Below, one piece after another: positions 27,762 to 40,422 of a DNA stretch of 64,000 nucleotides (position 1 is the first letter of the stretch; each line of letters begins with the position of its first letter). The DNA is from Ecdyonurus torrentis (Eukaryota; Arthropoda; Insecta; Ephemeroptera; Heptageniidae), in assembly GCA_949318235.1 (NCBI GenBank), contig OX439131.1, positions 7,280,768-7,344,767 on the forward strand, written 5' to 3'. A program made the position numbers and the translations under genes. Below the pieces are notes generated by a model that was not told where the DNA came from, did no database searches, and worked only from the letters and a program-made list of their open reading frames with translations.

Positions 27762-29394
27762 TTTGTTAAATGCAAAGATTACAAAAAAATCTTTGTAAAA
27801 ATGCTTTATTTGATGAGTATCTTTTTAACTAGAGCAGCTACATTATATGTATGTATAATAACTTTTCACTAAATTACGTTGTAACAAATTCAATTAAGAT
27901 TTTCATCTTTGTCATCATTTTAAAAGACTCGGGTTCTCTTTTTCTCACTATAATATGCAACAAGATTTTCTCTTTACATCTTTTCCCTACAGAACAGAAA
28001 TAACGAAGATGATTATAAAATAATAATAATTAAAACTTACTCAAGTTAATGGAGACCAAAAACAGTAAATATATTGCTAATTAAAACATACGATGGTTCA
28101 AAGTTCATTTAAGATAAATTTTAACATTTTACGGCTATTTCATCAACTTTTTTTTCGTTATTATTTTGTAATTACGCAAGTAATATAATATTTACTTTTT
28201 AATTACTATCAAAGTGAAGATCGATTAACAATCAGTGTAACTAATGAGATATTTTCTACTCATTTAATAAGCTATTTCAAATAAGTGGGTCACAAAATAC
28301 AAATAGAAGTTTTTTTTTTTTTTTTTTTTTTAATCAGCAAAAACTTGTTGTTATTATTTTTTTTTTCTGATGAAGTATAATACCATAATATTTTAAAGTT
28401 GATATTCCATTCTGCTCCATTTGTTATATGATTTGTTCATGTGTTGTACAAGTACAACGGTATGTCACAGCACCTCGAGCTATTTTCTTGCTTCGTCAAG
28501 TTTTGCACTGTACGTACAATGTACTTAAATTATGTATGTAAAGTGTACATATATACAAAATACATACAGTACTACGTGCTCTAAAGTTAAGTTAAAAGTG
28601 TATACAATTCTAATGCTAAAAAGAAATATGAGATATTTTAAGATCTGTAATATATTATAAGCAGATTTTATTATTATTTTCATTTTCAACCTGAAGTACA
28701 ATGTTTTATTATTATTATTATTTCGTGTTTTGTAATAAATTTTGTTCAAAATGTTACAATGAATATAATAAATTATAAGCAGTTGGAAATGTGTTCCCTA
28801 TAAATAAGTGACTTCATATCATTGGTATATTATTTTATAACAGTTAACTCAAAAAACAAACTCCATATATGTTTACAAACATATAAAATATTTAATTAAT
28901 ATAATTTCAATTTCAATAAAATATACTCCTCAACAATAAAAAATATTTTAGTAAAATTAAAATACGTAACCATGTAGTTTTATTTAAGTTGTTAAGTAAA
29001 TATTAGAAATTATTTTAATTTGAATTATTTGCATAGTAATAGTCATTAATTATAAAGCAAACTGTTATAAACTTAAATTAGTTATATAATATTATTAATA
29101 TTATATTTTGTAAGCATATAAAATTATATTATTCAGTCATGTAAATTTCAAAATAACAAGCAGTTGTGTAATTATAAGTATTAATTAAATCCAATATTAA
29201 TAATGTCACTAACATGAAAACATCGCAGTAATATACTTTAAAAAATGTTAGTATTGATAAACTTACTTCCAAATGTCAATCGTATAACGTGTGAGAGACA
29301 TCAATCAGCAAGAAGAATACTGGCACATTAAATGTAAGCAGTTCAATCATTATCAGTATAATAAATAGCAAAGTTAACACGCAATCATGTGAGC

Positions 29395-29530
29395 TGTAGG
29401 CGGTACGGGGCCGTTTGTGATGGTGGCTAGATGTGAATGGTCGGGAAACACTAAAGTGACTATAGCCACCTGTTCCCGTTACCCCAGCGGGTGGTTCACG
29501 TTGTGCTGCGAGCGAGCGAGGTTCCAACTA
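29395..29530. promoter_or_regulatory. GC-rich islet, possible regulatory element
   Basis: About 135 bp of CpG-containing, balanced-composition sequence lies in AT-rich DNA. A minus-strand frame crosses it but shows no domain. It may be a regulatory element or a noncoding exon. Confidence 0.2.
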
Positions 29531-29865
29531 CAAGTTTGTCGTTATGTATATATAATGTCACCCTGTGGACCACCTACATAAAGTAATCAAAGTCCCCAAG
29601 CGAACCTTTCAATTCATCGTTCATATAAAACATAGTCACAATATGATGGAATATTTAACTGCTCATATGAAAATATTAGTCAATATTTTTAGTGTACATT
29701 TAAAAAAAAAATGCAAAAATTACTCATCCCGAGTAGAACGCTAAGTATGACAATTCTATGATTTTTCAATGAAATTTCAATGAAATGTCCCATAACGATG
29801 ACACAACTGCGATTTAATGAAGACAAAGTATGACAAAGTCACAAAAATAATTTTTTTAAAATGTC

Positions 29866-30285
29866 TAACAATGAAATTTCGATGACAAAAAGACGACATA
29901 ACGACGACATGAAATTTTTTGTTTTTACAAAAATGAAATAAGTATGACAGCAAAAAATTATTGATGAAATAACGATGGCAGTTTTATTTTTCAAAAACCT
30001 AAATGCGACACAACGACGACAACGATTAAAATTCAATATGTATGAAATAACGATGACACGAAGAAATAATAATTTAAATTATTATTTCTTCGTGTCATCG
30101 TTATTTCATACATATTGAATTTTAATCGTTGTCATCGTTGTGTCGCATTTAGGTTTTTGAAAAATAAAACTGCCATCGTTATTTCATCAATAATTTTTTG
30201 CTGTCATACTTATTTCATTTTTGTAAAAACAAAAAATTTCATGTCGTCGTTATGTCGTCTTTAAGTCATCGAATTTTCGGTTTTA
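29866..30285. repeat. Long palindrome inside the fold-back element
   Basis: The arms meet without a spacer between 30075 and 30076 (AATTT|AAATT), and each extends about 205-210 bp with only scattered mismatches near the outer end (for example 29880-29890 against 30262-30272). Such spacer-free palindromes are normally unstable. Confidence 0.9.
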
Positions 30286-31394
30286 GCTGGTAGATTGATA
30301 GAAAAATATCATATTATATATATAATTAAATAATTAATCTATATTAATATAACGTGTTTGATTAAAATTAATACTGACATAATTATATAGATTTTTTTTC
30401 CTATGTGCAAAAATGCATGCTAAACGGTTTCGGAGTGTGTATTTTTCAATATTGTAAAAATATAAAATAATTATTTTATATTATATTAGTTATTAATGTA
30501 ATGAAATTTAATATTTTACTAAAAATTATGCCAATCTAAATCAGCTTTAAATATAGTCAATGTGCTTATTATTAACTCCATAAGCGTAACAAAAATTGTT
30601 AAATTGATTGAATTTTTATTGTTATATATTTCTTAACACGCGTACGATAAGGCAAATTAATTGCAAGCATTAAAAGAAAATTTAAAAAAATATATTATAA
30701 ATATGTTTCAAACAATTCAAAATTTAGTATATTGCATAAATATATGGAAAGTAATAATTTAGTGCCAAAACTGACAATTATTATAATCACTTATATAGCT
30801 TTTTTTTAATGCATAAAATAATGCATAAAAAATATTATTAAATATTGCAAATACATTGTTGCGTTTAATTAATATTCAATACAAGCAATATATTTGATAA
30901 ATACATATTATGATTAGAATCCTGTACAAAATCTTTGTGGTAGTGCAATGTAATATAGTGTAGCTTTTTCCGGTGACTCTCAGACTTGAAAAAAAAAATA
31001 TTCAAAGTCAAGAATTAATACCTATTTTTTCGTTTGTTTCGGAGGTTTTGATACTTTTTAGGGCAGGTAATAAAAGTTTTAATTATTTATAAAATATGTA
31101 ATTTACTACAAAAATGACGATTTATTGTGTTTTCTGACTTAGATTTGCATAAAAGTATTCACTTGATTACAAATTAATTAAGAAATCTGCAAAACAAGTT
31201 TCAAGTGAGACTTAAAAAATGCTGGGTTACTGAGTTTGGAAAGCTTTTTTATATAATATAATGCGAGCTACTCTACACGAAAGAAGAAAACTCCAACCCC
31301 GTATATAAAATTTCATGTTAGGCAGGTAGCATTTGGTATATAGGCACTAGATTTTATTAACAGGCAGGTCTCCGAGGTGGTCGCGCGGTGTACT

Positions 31395-31779
31395 TTGAAA
31401 GTTTGTCGTCGATATTTCATATTTTTACATTATTAAAATTATCCTGAAAATTTTTGTCATCTTTATTTCATACATATGTCATCTTTATTTCATCGATAAT
31501 TTCTAGTAGTATAATTTTGTCGTCATTATTTCTCATTTATGTCATCGTTGTGTCATACTTATGTCATCGTTGTTTCATACTTATGTCATTGAAATTTCGT
31601 CGAAAATATTTTGCTCATTTTGCTAATATTTCTATTTTTTAACTCCATATAAATAACATGGGGCTAACGATGAAATAACGATGAAATGGGACACGTTTCA
31701 TCGTTATTTCATCTTTGTGTCGCATTTATTTGTCATTCTTATTTCATCGTTGTGTCATCGTTAAAATTTTACTCGGGAT
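31395..31779. repeat. Right terminal 11-bp repeat zone of the fold-back element
   Basis: Repeated (GTTATTTCATC / GTTGTGTCATC / CTTATGTCATC) units complement the left zone. A small internal hairpin, GATGAAATGGGACACGTTTCATC, is near 31681-31703. Confidence 0.75.
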
Positions 31780-34700
31780 TGTAGGTTAATGGAAGAGTAA
31801 GAGAGTTATAAAAGAGAAGAAGGAAAGGAAAATTTATTAAATAAAAACTCATTGATATGAATCTATATTACATGTACACTGTGTCTGTATCTGTACTATG
31901 AATACTGGATACTATATAATAAAAAATGTATGATATATATAAACTCAAAATTGTACATTCTAACGAAACCAGATAATTTTAACATAATTGACCATAAAAT
32001 TTTAAATATTCAATAAATAATGCATAAAACTCTACTTTTGAACCTGTTGAATCCAAATCTCGTTCTTACAGTAATGTATAATTTTCTTTGTACTCTATAT
32101 TATGTACATTTTACATCAAATATGCACGTAGATTACTACAGCACAAAAGCACGCAAATTCTGTGTTCTTATTAATAACGAAAAGCATCTCTGCGAGATGT
32201 ACACATTGTGCTTGGATTCTGATTTATTATACAGTAAAATTTGTTAATGTTTTTATTGTGATTAATATTTTTATATGACCAGCTTAATTCTTCTTGACTA
32301 TATATTTGAATGTAATTAAAAATGACAGTTTTGTAATAGAGATAATTTGTCGGAGAAAATTCATTGTGACAGAAACATATAGTATAAAAATAAAAGAAAA
32401 AAAATCTTCATCATGTGCATATAGTATTTCTACTTTAATATTATAATTGCCTTTGTTAATTGCCTTATGTGTGGCTGCACCCCTGCGGGTAATTAAATTT
32501 ATATCTTTTGTTCAGTGAGACCACAGGAACAAACTTTATGTTTACTTTGGTTACAACTTGGTAAGTAAATCAAACAATGCATATCGTACTGTTGATTTAT
32601 GTTGCACACGTCAACATGATTTACAATATACACATAATATAAAATATATGAAATAAAATAGCTAAATGATTTGTTAATAGTTAAATTATTTATTACAGTA
32701 TTTGAATTACTATATCAAACGTAAAAGTTATAGCTTGTGTATAATGCATGACCAGAACCTTAATATTCAAAAGTGAGATGAGATTGATAAACATTATCAG
32801 TAGAAATTGATATTGTTCAGAATTATGAACATGACAAACTGATTACTTTGGGAGGCGTGTGTTCTTAATGCCATATTATCCTCATGGATTTCAAAATAAA
32901 AATCACATAAGTTTAACATGACAAAACTCAAATAATCAACAGTTTGGAGTTTTAAAACTAATCTAATTCGTATCGTCTTAACATTTTTTAATTCTAGCTT
33001 ATAACTGCAATATGAATAATATTATATTGATATAAAGAAAAGGTTGATAATTAAAAATTTTATAGTTAGGGAGATTGAGATAGAGAGATATGTGATATAA
33101 GAATGTGTATTTTCATATTTAATAAAGAACCATTGTTTGCTTGTTTATTAAATTTATTGCTCTCTTACAATAAGTTTTTTTTCTTACAAGTTTCTTGTAT
33201 ATCTGATTTATTGTTATTTTACGCTTCTTCTTTGAGTTGATTCTAAGACTTCACTGTGAATGAGATTAGTGTCGAGGAGTTAACTGAAAAGAGTTTTTCT
33301 AACATAGTGGATGCTGCTAACATCAACATTTGCACGCTCGTTATACCAGCTCGAGAAATCGATCCCTCTCTCTCTCTCTCGCTAAAGTAAGCACCAAGCT
33401 AAATTGCAACATAAGGGAAAAAAATAGAATCTCTTATCGTGAATAATGAAAGAAATAACGACATAACATAAAAAAAAAAAACATTGATCTTTAAATATTA
33501 TTATTTTATATTTTTCTCAACTACGTACAATTTATTCATGAAAATATGAAGATGTTATTAAAAAAAAAAAAAGAAAAAAAAAAAAGAATTTACATTTTTT
33601 TTTCCACAATTGTTTTTCCTCTCCTTTCTTTGTATCTAAAACGAAGTCATACCAGTTTTCCTTCAGTAAAAGAAACCCATTTAAGAATTTAATTAATGCT
33701 ATCTTTTGTTTGTCAAATGTTGGTAACATTACATGAATTGTTGAAAATAACAATAAAAATGTACAACAACAACAAACACATAATTTTTCAAAGAGAAAAA
33801 CGTTTAGACATTAAATGGCACAATTTCTTTTGTTATGTATTTGTAATGCACGACTTATTGCATTAGAATTTTTCTTGGTTGTAAATAAAAAAAAGTGATC
33901 AAAATAGTTTTTCTATAAGAAAAGCACTAAACTTGTGAGTAAACAAGTTAATTTCCAAGAGTGCGAAAAATAAAATGTAATGGAAGTTGTAAATTGAATT
34001 AAAATTAATGTAAAATAATCAATTTGACATAATTATATTTTTATGATAATAGAGCACTTATTAAAATTAGTAGTAATAAGAGCCTCTCAAAAAAGTTTTG
34101 AATATATAAAATGAAGATATATATAAAATATTACATATAAATAATAATTAATAAATAAATATAAATAATAATTCTGCATATAAAAGTCATAAATTTGACA
34201 ATAACAAAGCAATTTGTACAAAATCTTGATAACTTATTTGGTTTAAAAGCCTAATTTTTTTTGTAAGTATCAGGTCAAGATTACAGTATATTATTGCATT
34301 TTCTTTCTACTATAGGGAATTGCGTATTTTCAAGTGTGATTTTGTAGGCTATGCATTACGTAAAGTCAATTATGTATCATTTTGATATAAATAATGTATG
34401 ATTTTGCTTTAAATTAAAATACATCTTCTTACAAATGTAAAAAGCAACAATTTGGTTATTGGCTTAAAATTACTTTAAGAAAAAATCGAACATATTTTTT
34501 AATATCTTAAAAGAGCAAATCCGAAAATTTGTTGAAGTCAAAGTATATAATGATATCCAACTTTAATTAGTTCTTAAGTAAATATTGTTGTTTTGTTTGA
34601 CTTTGTATTCAAAGAGTGTTTGTTACTTGAAGCTTTGATCTTTCAACTTTGAAAATTATCACAAACAAATAATGTTGTTTTGATTAACATTTATGAGGTA

Positions 34701-35743
34701 AATAAGATGTTTTTGATGTGAATATATAAAGATTAAGTAAAATCAAAGTAAATCATATTAAGTAAACCTAGGTCAAGATTTTCATTTTTAAAGATATTTA
34801 GATGGCATGGTAATAAATATCAGAATTGATACCGAATTTAACTGGGGCTGTACAAGGATCACTGAGGTTGAGTGTAAAAAATATTTGAAAACATATTTTA
34901 TTTTAATATTGATAATCACACTTTTTTTTATGATACAGTTAAATCAGTATTTATTCAGTTTTTATTGTTTCACATGTATATATATGATGTAATATTAAAT
35001 TAAATTTGTTTTTATTGGGGATAAAAAAAAGCAAATAAACACCATACATAGTCCTCCAATATATTTCATATTAAAATATCAATCACAAATCTATTGAGAA
35101 AGTTTTTGTAACACTTAAAAGCCATTGACCACATAAAACAACATGTGCTTTTTAATGAATAAACACGAAATGGGATCTTCAAAACTGATGACAATTTTTA
35201 CCAGAATGTTGATGTAGCCCCACGAGAGAACGTGAAAAAACTGTAAAGTATGCAATTTGCATGAAAATTCATGTTTATGACGTCAGAAACATGCAAAAAT
35301 TAGTATGAAAATATTGTGCGGGTTGCATAAATCGAATATTCTGATCACTGCTACGGAGCTACTGTTGGGTTTTGAGACAAACTAATGTTATTGATGTAAA
35401 TCCCATCAAGTGTTTTGTGATATAAATGCTTATGTTTTTCTCTGGTCTATTCCTTTAAAATGAACTCTATATTAGTGTAAATTATTAACAACAACATAAT
35501 ATTCACTTTTTTTTATACTTTACTTATTAATAACGTGTATTTTCTTATAATTAAATTTGCGATACATATACGTTATTGTTATGCTAAAAGTATTCATGCT
35601 TTATAATAATAATGGTGATCGTTATAGACCCTATTTTTGTGTGGTCTAAACAATGAAAAAATGATGATCACGCAATGCTTTTACAATTAAATTGCGCATT
35701 TTTTTGGAGCAAAGGAACAGGGTTGACGAACATCATTATTGTA

Positions 35744-35846
<103 letters not shown>

Positions 35847-36948
35847 ATTCTATTTCCTCAAATTTTCAATTATCAAAATCGAAGTACTCAATAATCAGCA
35901 TATTATATTGTATATTTTCTCAGAATTGCTTAAAATTGATGAAAGGAAAATTTCGAACTAAACATTTAAATCTTTTCAACATATTTCAATATTTTGTATA
36001 ATTATATAAGTTTAATATTTTAGGTACTTTATTTTAGAAAATTTATATAATATTTAGATTTAAATCACATATAAATAATGACAAACTACATAAATTTTTA
36101 ATTATAATAACAAATTATTAACATATAAAATAAATTGACCATTGTTAAAAATTGCTGACATATGAGATTTTGTATTCTCATTTTACATTCATTTGCTGAT
36201 ATCCAATCAGAGCATTTTGATTAAAAATTAACGAATTATTGATTTTTATGTTTAAAACTCTAGTGCTTGGTTGATGAAAAATGAGAAGGGTTTTCGTTAA
36301 ATTCGGTCAATAGTGTGACATGGAATGCACAGAATGTTTTTACAATAAAATAATTAGATGTGATATTTTAGTTTGTCCTAAATAAGTTACTTCACGGTTT
36401 ATATTATTTATGACTCTGAAAAAGTCAATTTTGTAATAATGTATAATTATAATAATAATAAAAGAAAAAGTACCAAGGGGCGAGAATCAATCTATATTTT
36501 CTTGGAAGCTAAAGGTTAAAATTTTCATTAAATAATTTCATAATTTAAGATATTTATTGATTAAAATAGTTAATTATATTATTTTAAAAATAGAATTCAT
36601 AACGAATTTTTAGCCAAATATAGTTTCAAAAATATACATAAAAGACTCGTTCTGCTTCAATGGCTGCATACTTTACAGGTGAGCTCCCACTTTTGTGATC
36701 TTTCTCCGACTGGGAGACTGGAAACATGATCTATTTCATGCTCACATGACTGCTATACCAAGTAGTATTCAAAGCATCGACGCTTGCTTTGTCAAAAAAT
36801 ATATTCTTTGTTGTGGTATACACACATAATACTGTATGTAAGGATAATTTTAGCGACTACTATAATATACTCTTTAAAATTAAGACTGGAATTTATTTAT
36901 TATAATAAAATTATGATATAAAAATGTGAGAGAGTGATAGATTTTGGG

Positions 36949-36950
<2 letters not shown>

Positions 36951-37023
<73 letters not shown>
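36951..37023. repeat. (GA)n microsatellite
   Basis: About 36 GA units. Confidence 0.96.
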
Positions 37024-37025
<2 letters not shown>

Positions 37026-37254
37026 ACATGATCGCAAATCTTGAACATATATAAAAAAAATTATACATGTATAACTTTTTTATAATATGTTCATTAGTTC
37101 ATCAACGCTCACCAAATCAGATATTTTTAATGCTTCTTACGAGTATAATTTTATTGATTTATTATTATAGCTTAAAGCCTGTGAATTGTATCTAGAATGC
37201 ATCATGCGAATGCACTTGTTTCCTCAAAAATATGGTTTAAAAGAATGGTCCCAC

Positions 37255-37333
37255 AATGCTAAAGAATGGGATACTATAGGGGTCTCCTGCCGTTTTCCAG
37301 CGCACTTTTGATTGGTTACACGTCGCGCCACCT
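37255..37333 (-). repeat. Dispersed repeat copy B
   Basis: Diverged, inverted relative of 11041-11107. Read on the minus strand it holds AGGTGGCGC (37333-37325), then ACCAATCA, GCGCTGGAAAA and GACCCCTATAG. Confidence 0.5.
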
Positions 37334-38273
37334 TTTACAAGCATTTGATTTCTGCACTATACATATTAAACTTGATGAATGAAATTAATTCTGCTAGGAA
37401 ACTTAATATCTGAAGTATTTTTCTTAATGATAAAACAAGCTCACGTATAAATATTAAGAAAATATTTAGTATAAAAATATACAAAGAAAATAAATTCAAA
37501 TAAGATCTTCTCAAGTAAGAGAATATAAAGCTTTAATATTTTCATCAAACTTCAATAGAAAATTGAATAACTCAAAGATACAATACTGTAAAAATTGTGT
37601 GTTACATATATAATCTGCAGTAAACAAAAAATGTCGTGCATAAATTACATGTGAATATGAATAGCGTGATATCACGTATACTATTTACATACCCTGTAGA
37701 ACTTATTAAGGGTTAAAAAATTAAGTACATTACACGAAAAGCATATCGGAGAGTAAAATAGGGTAAAACCGTAGTAAACTGCTATGCGTGCAATGTTTTA
37801 TACAATATCCCACCTCTTGAATAACTAAATAATAGTTTTCACAGTTTGGCAAATGTAACTTAAAATTAGCCTGATGAAGTTTCTTCTAAGAAGAAAAGTA
37901 CTATATTTCAGAAATGTATATGCGTGCATGTGTATATATTTTTATATATACGATGTCTGCGATTCAAAATTATTTTGTTCATATATAATTTGTAGTGAAA
38001 AAAAAAAAAAAAAAAAAAAAAAAAGAAGTTTGATATAAGACCTTTGCGTGTTCGAAAGATATAATACATTTTCCCCATTTTTGTTGTATGTTCTTTATTT
38101 TATAGTTTGTATATAAAAGTAGAGAGTAAATACGCAATAAAATCAATAGTTATTGAAAACAATTATATACTATTATAATGTAATAAATTTAAATTTATAT
38201 TCAACGTTTTTGTCATGAAAAATCACTGATCCATTGTTATATATAAAACAACGTATTTTATATTATTATTTTA

Positions 38274-38276
<3 letters not shown>

Positions 38277-38310
<34 letters not shown>
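38277..38310. repeat. Poly(A) tract, about 34 nt
   Basis: Another A run of about 26 lies at 37998-38023. Neither is preceded by a recognisable retroposon. Confidence 0.9.
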
Positions 38311-38314
<4 letters not shown>

Positions 38315-40189
38315 AGGTTATTTTTAAATTTATTAATATTTAAATTATGTCATCATAAAGTTAAATTTTTATTGACTTTTTTTTCGGTGAAACTTTTGTG
38401 ATATTGACATTTAACGTTATGCCATATAGAATTCATATTATATTTTTTCATCGTTGCTCTTTTATATGTATATTTTAATTTGTTATTATAAGTAAGGTTT
38501 ATTTTAATTTTGTAAATAAACTTGTTCAAGTGGAAAATAAATTAATTAAAAAACTTAGGTTAAATGTTGTTGAAAGGAATAAGAAAAATATTGTATTTCA
38601 AATTTCTGACGATGCATTATAATATACAGTTAGAATAAAAAAATATGTATATAGTAAAAGATTTTTATTTTTAGATAAATTGCTTGTTAGTTAGAAAATT
38701 GACTAACTTGTTTTGCCCTTGTGTAGAAAGCTATTTTTAGAATCGAGGGTTATTTGCAATTTCTATGCTATATTTTTGAATTTTTAGTTAAATTTTATCT
38801 TTCTTCTCCTTTTTTTTATTTTTATTTCGTCGTTCACTTCAACTTTTGATAGATTGAGAGAGGTGGAAAAGTTCTTTGAAATATGCTCAAGTTGGGAATA
38901 TATATATATATAATATATAAATAATATGATGTTTTCTTTTAAAGCAGCTAGTGGGATGGAGGGAGAAAGAGAGAGAATTTTAAATGTCAAACTGCTGTAA
39001 ATAAAGTTTTTCAGACATTTTTTAAGAAAAAATTGAGTTTATGAAGCATCTCAACAAAAATTCAATAACGAAGAAAGAAACTGTTTCAATATATTCGTTT
39101 TTTTGTTCTTAATTTAAGATAAAAAGTTGGAACTTAATAAGAATTTTCAAAGCATATTATTTTTTAATTATTTCGTTATCGTTTTATTTTAAGAATTAAT
39201 CTTTATAATTTTTATAATTAAATCTATTCATTTTCTTCAATAATCATAAAAATAATGTGCTTGATAAAATATTTCGATGATATTTATTTGAAAAACAATG
39301 ATATAGCAAAGAGTTTTCTTACTTGGAGCTCAAAATGTGATCTTCAATAATGCGTTCAGCAGAGGCAAAGCAAACCCTCTTGCAAGTGAAGTGACATACG
39401 CAGCAGTCAAATTTCACGTCAAGTGTCGTTTGGTTGCTTGGAACGTTTTTAAACCGACAAACAAACCACTCTTATTTGCCATGTTGAAATATATAAACTT
39501 TGCAATCAATATCACAGTTTTCTGTATACACATACAAATTTAAAAGCTTTATAATAAATAATTAAATTCACTCTGAAGTCGTTTTAAAACTGAAGTTGAA
39601 GTACCTGTTTCCTAATACTTTTTTATTTTTATTAAAAATAATAATAATGAAAAAAAAAAACTTTTGAAATCCTATTGATTTTCTTTGCTAAAAATCCAAA
39701 TGAAGTGAAGAAGATTACTTTGAAGTTTATGTGTATCGAGTGTCAAATTGACATGTTTAAATTGCCTCGTCGGCGCTATAATGAAGCATTTCGTTCCTTT
39801 TAGCTATAATTTACAATAAAAGGATTTAATAATTAAATGTAATTATCAAGAAAGACGATACTGTGTTCGATCAATACTCGACGAGTACTATTTTTGGTAA
39901 CGCTTTTTTTCATACTTTTTTTTACATTAATTTGAATTCATTATTATTATTTTTGCTAGATTAAAAAACAAAAATCAAATTAAGGTACAATTATATGATC
40001 ACTGAAAAGTTCAAATTTACACGTAGGTTTGGACTGATATAAGACATTTATGAATATTATGTACCTTATTATTATTATTATGTACCACATTTTAGTAGCG
40101 TATATATATGTTTGTTTTTAAAGCTTATATTGTTTGGATTATTTATTAAAAGGAATCGTTTTTTTAACGTTATTTGTATTTTGTTTCAG

Positions 40190-40251
40190 AACTGATGGGG
40201 TGTGGTCATTGTTGTTAATTTAAGTAATAAAAAGCAATACAGTCGATCATC
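40190..40251 (+). other. 5' UTR segment of the small-protein gene with tiny uORF
   Basis: A strong acceptor (TTTTGTTTCAG) at 40189 precedes 62 untranslated nt, so at least one noncoding exon must lie upstream. An upstream ORF of seven codons (MGCGHCC) runs from 40195 to 40218. Confidence 0.55.
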
Positions 40252-40422
40252 ATGAGTGCAGATGCGCTGGCGGTACCGGGTTCCAGCTGCGAGATGACCC
40301 ATGAGGAACGAGTGCGAGCTTTTAAAAGCGACCCCCAGCTCATGGAGGCCGCGACCAAATTTGTCAACGAAGTTCTAGAGCGAGCCAAGGAGGAGGCCAT
40401 GAAGAGGGTGCAACAAGAAAAG
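40252..40422 (+). CDS. Small helical protein, coding exon 1
   Basis: Fifty-seven codons from ATG in context ATCATGAG to the donor AAG|GTCAGT, phase 0. It carries the whole amphipathic helix. The exon itself begins at 40190, after TTTGTTTCAG. Confidence 0.75.

Larger units (their letters stand above)
29726..31779. mobile_element. Fold-back element built from ~11-bp GATGACATAAC units
   Basis: The ends are ATCCCGAGTA (29726-29735) and its complement (TACTCGGGAT, 31770-31779). Long terminal zones carry diverged tandem units of about 11 bp, (G/T)ATGA(C/A)A(T/C)AAC, reading this way at the left and complementary at the right. The left part includes a 410-bp palindrome. The AT-rich middle (30290-31390) has no coding frame. 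No target duplication could be called. It looks like a foldback-type non-autonomous DNA transposon; I cannot assign a superfamily. Confidence 0.7.

Noticed and set aside
29276..29527. Minus-strand frame containing KRPRTAYSS, like the N-terminal arm of a homeodomain
   Set aside because: The residues after it (HDCVLTLLFII..) bear no resemblance to homeodomain helices, and no splice site rescues a domain.
31360..31395. GGTGGTCGCGCGGT resembling a tRNA A box, hence a possible tRNA gene or SINE head
   Set aside because: No B box or cloverleaf follows at the proper distance.
37871..37895. CTGATGA followed by a hairpin and GAAA, like a second hammerhead
   Set aside because: The best hairpin (TTCTTC/GAAGAA) overlaps the GAAA that would be needed as core, and no stem I or cleavage triplet fits.
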